Below the pieces are notes generated by a model. The model was not told the origin of the DNA, did not search any database, and was given only the letters and a program-made list of their open reading frames with translations. A DNA stretch of 64,000 bases from Aminobacter aganoensis. Lineage in GTDB: Bacteria > Pseudomonadota > Alphaproteobacteria > Rhizobiales > Rhizobiaceae. Where the stretch lies: contig NZ_JACHOU010000011.1 in assembly GCF_014206975.1 (NCBI RefSeq), forward strand, positions 1 through 64,000, read 5' to 3'. Below are positions 63,890 through 64,000 of the stretch, piece by piece. Within the stretch, counting starts at the first letter, position 1. Every line of letters starts with the position of its first letter. The position numbers and the translations under genes are program-made.

Positions 63890-64000
63890 TGGAATGGCCC
63901 ATCATAGCCCAATCGCCGTTGCTGTTAAGCCGGTCGGCGAGGTCGAACCGGTCCTCCATGTTCGTTGACAAGGACAGTGCTGTTGGCCACTCATCGCGCC

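Overview
The window looks like a chromosome segment of an alphaproteobacterium of the order Hyphomicrobiales, most likely Mesorhizobium, Aminobacter or a close Phyllobacteriaceae relative. The evidence is high GC with strongly GC-ending codons, the core order rplU-rpmA-obgE-proB-proA-nadD-rsfS-rlmH-envC-ctpA-(YibQ-like deacetylase)-rppH, a rhizobial-type hydroxyproline operon, and a liv operon next to pyc. The assignment rests on reading proteins by eye; no database search was possible.

Layout. (1) 1-7556 is a phosphonate island: the 5' end of a phosphonoacetate hydrolase gene, a Na/Pi-cotransporter-family protein and a LysR regulator on the minus strand, divergent from a phosphonate-associated Fe-alcohol dehydrogenase and phnD-phnC-phnE-phnE. 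(2) 7557-17626 is an accessory element. It holds a decayed Fic-family gene, small ORFs, a DUF3102-like putative DNA-binding protein, a soluble FtsH-like AAA+ ATPase and an M41 zinc-peptidase encoded as separate genes, repeated palindromes of two kinds, and a tyrosine integrase pointing away from a tRNA-Ser(CGA) gene that is probably its attachment site. (3) 18203-32722 is the conserved core block (ribosome, GTPase, proline biosynthesis, NAD synthesis, ribosome silencing, cell-wall cleavage, RNA decapping) with a few inserted genes. (4) 33010-39130 holds two Rnk-like genes, a D-amino-acid dehydrogenase, small regulators and methylmalonate-semialdehyde dehydrogenase. (5) 39214-43174 is the trans-4-hydroxyproline degradation operon with its GntR repressor and TGATATATCA operators. 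(6) 43521-50313 is a complete branched-chain amino-acid ABC transporter whose LivG carries a long Ala/Lys/Pro linker and a C-terminal helix-hairpin-helix domain. (7) 50503-64000 holds pyruvate carboxylase, an SH3 protein, an MFS transporter with LacI-type palindromes, an RND efflux pair, a patatin/3-hydroxybutyrate dehydrogenase pair and a secreted protein of unknown function.

How the genes fit together. Much of the window is acquisition and breakdown of unusual nitrogen, phosphorus and carbon sources (phosphonates, hydroxyproline, branched-chain amino acids, D-amino acids, 3-hydroxybutyrate) feeding central metabolism through pyruvate carboxylase and MmsA. The best candidate for an undescribed system is the accessory module at 8.4-15.2 kb: a split FtsH-like protease associated with a putative DNA-binding protein, an integrase and two families of palindromic sites.
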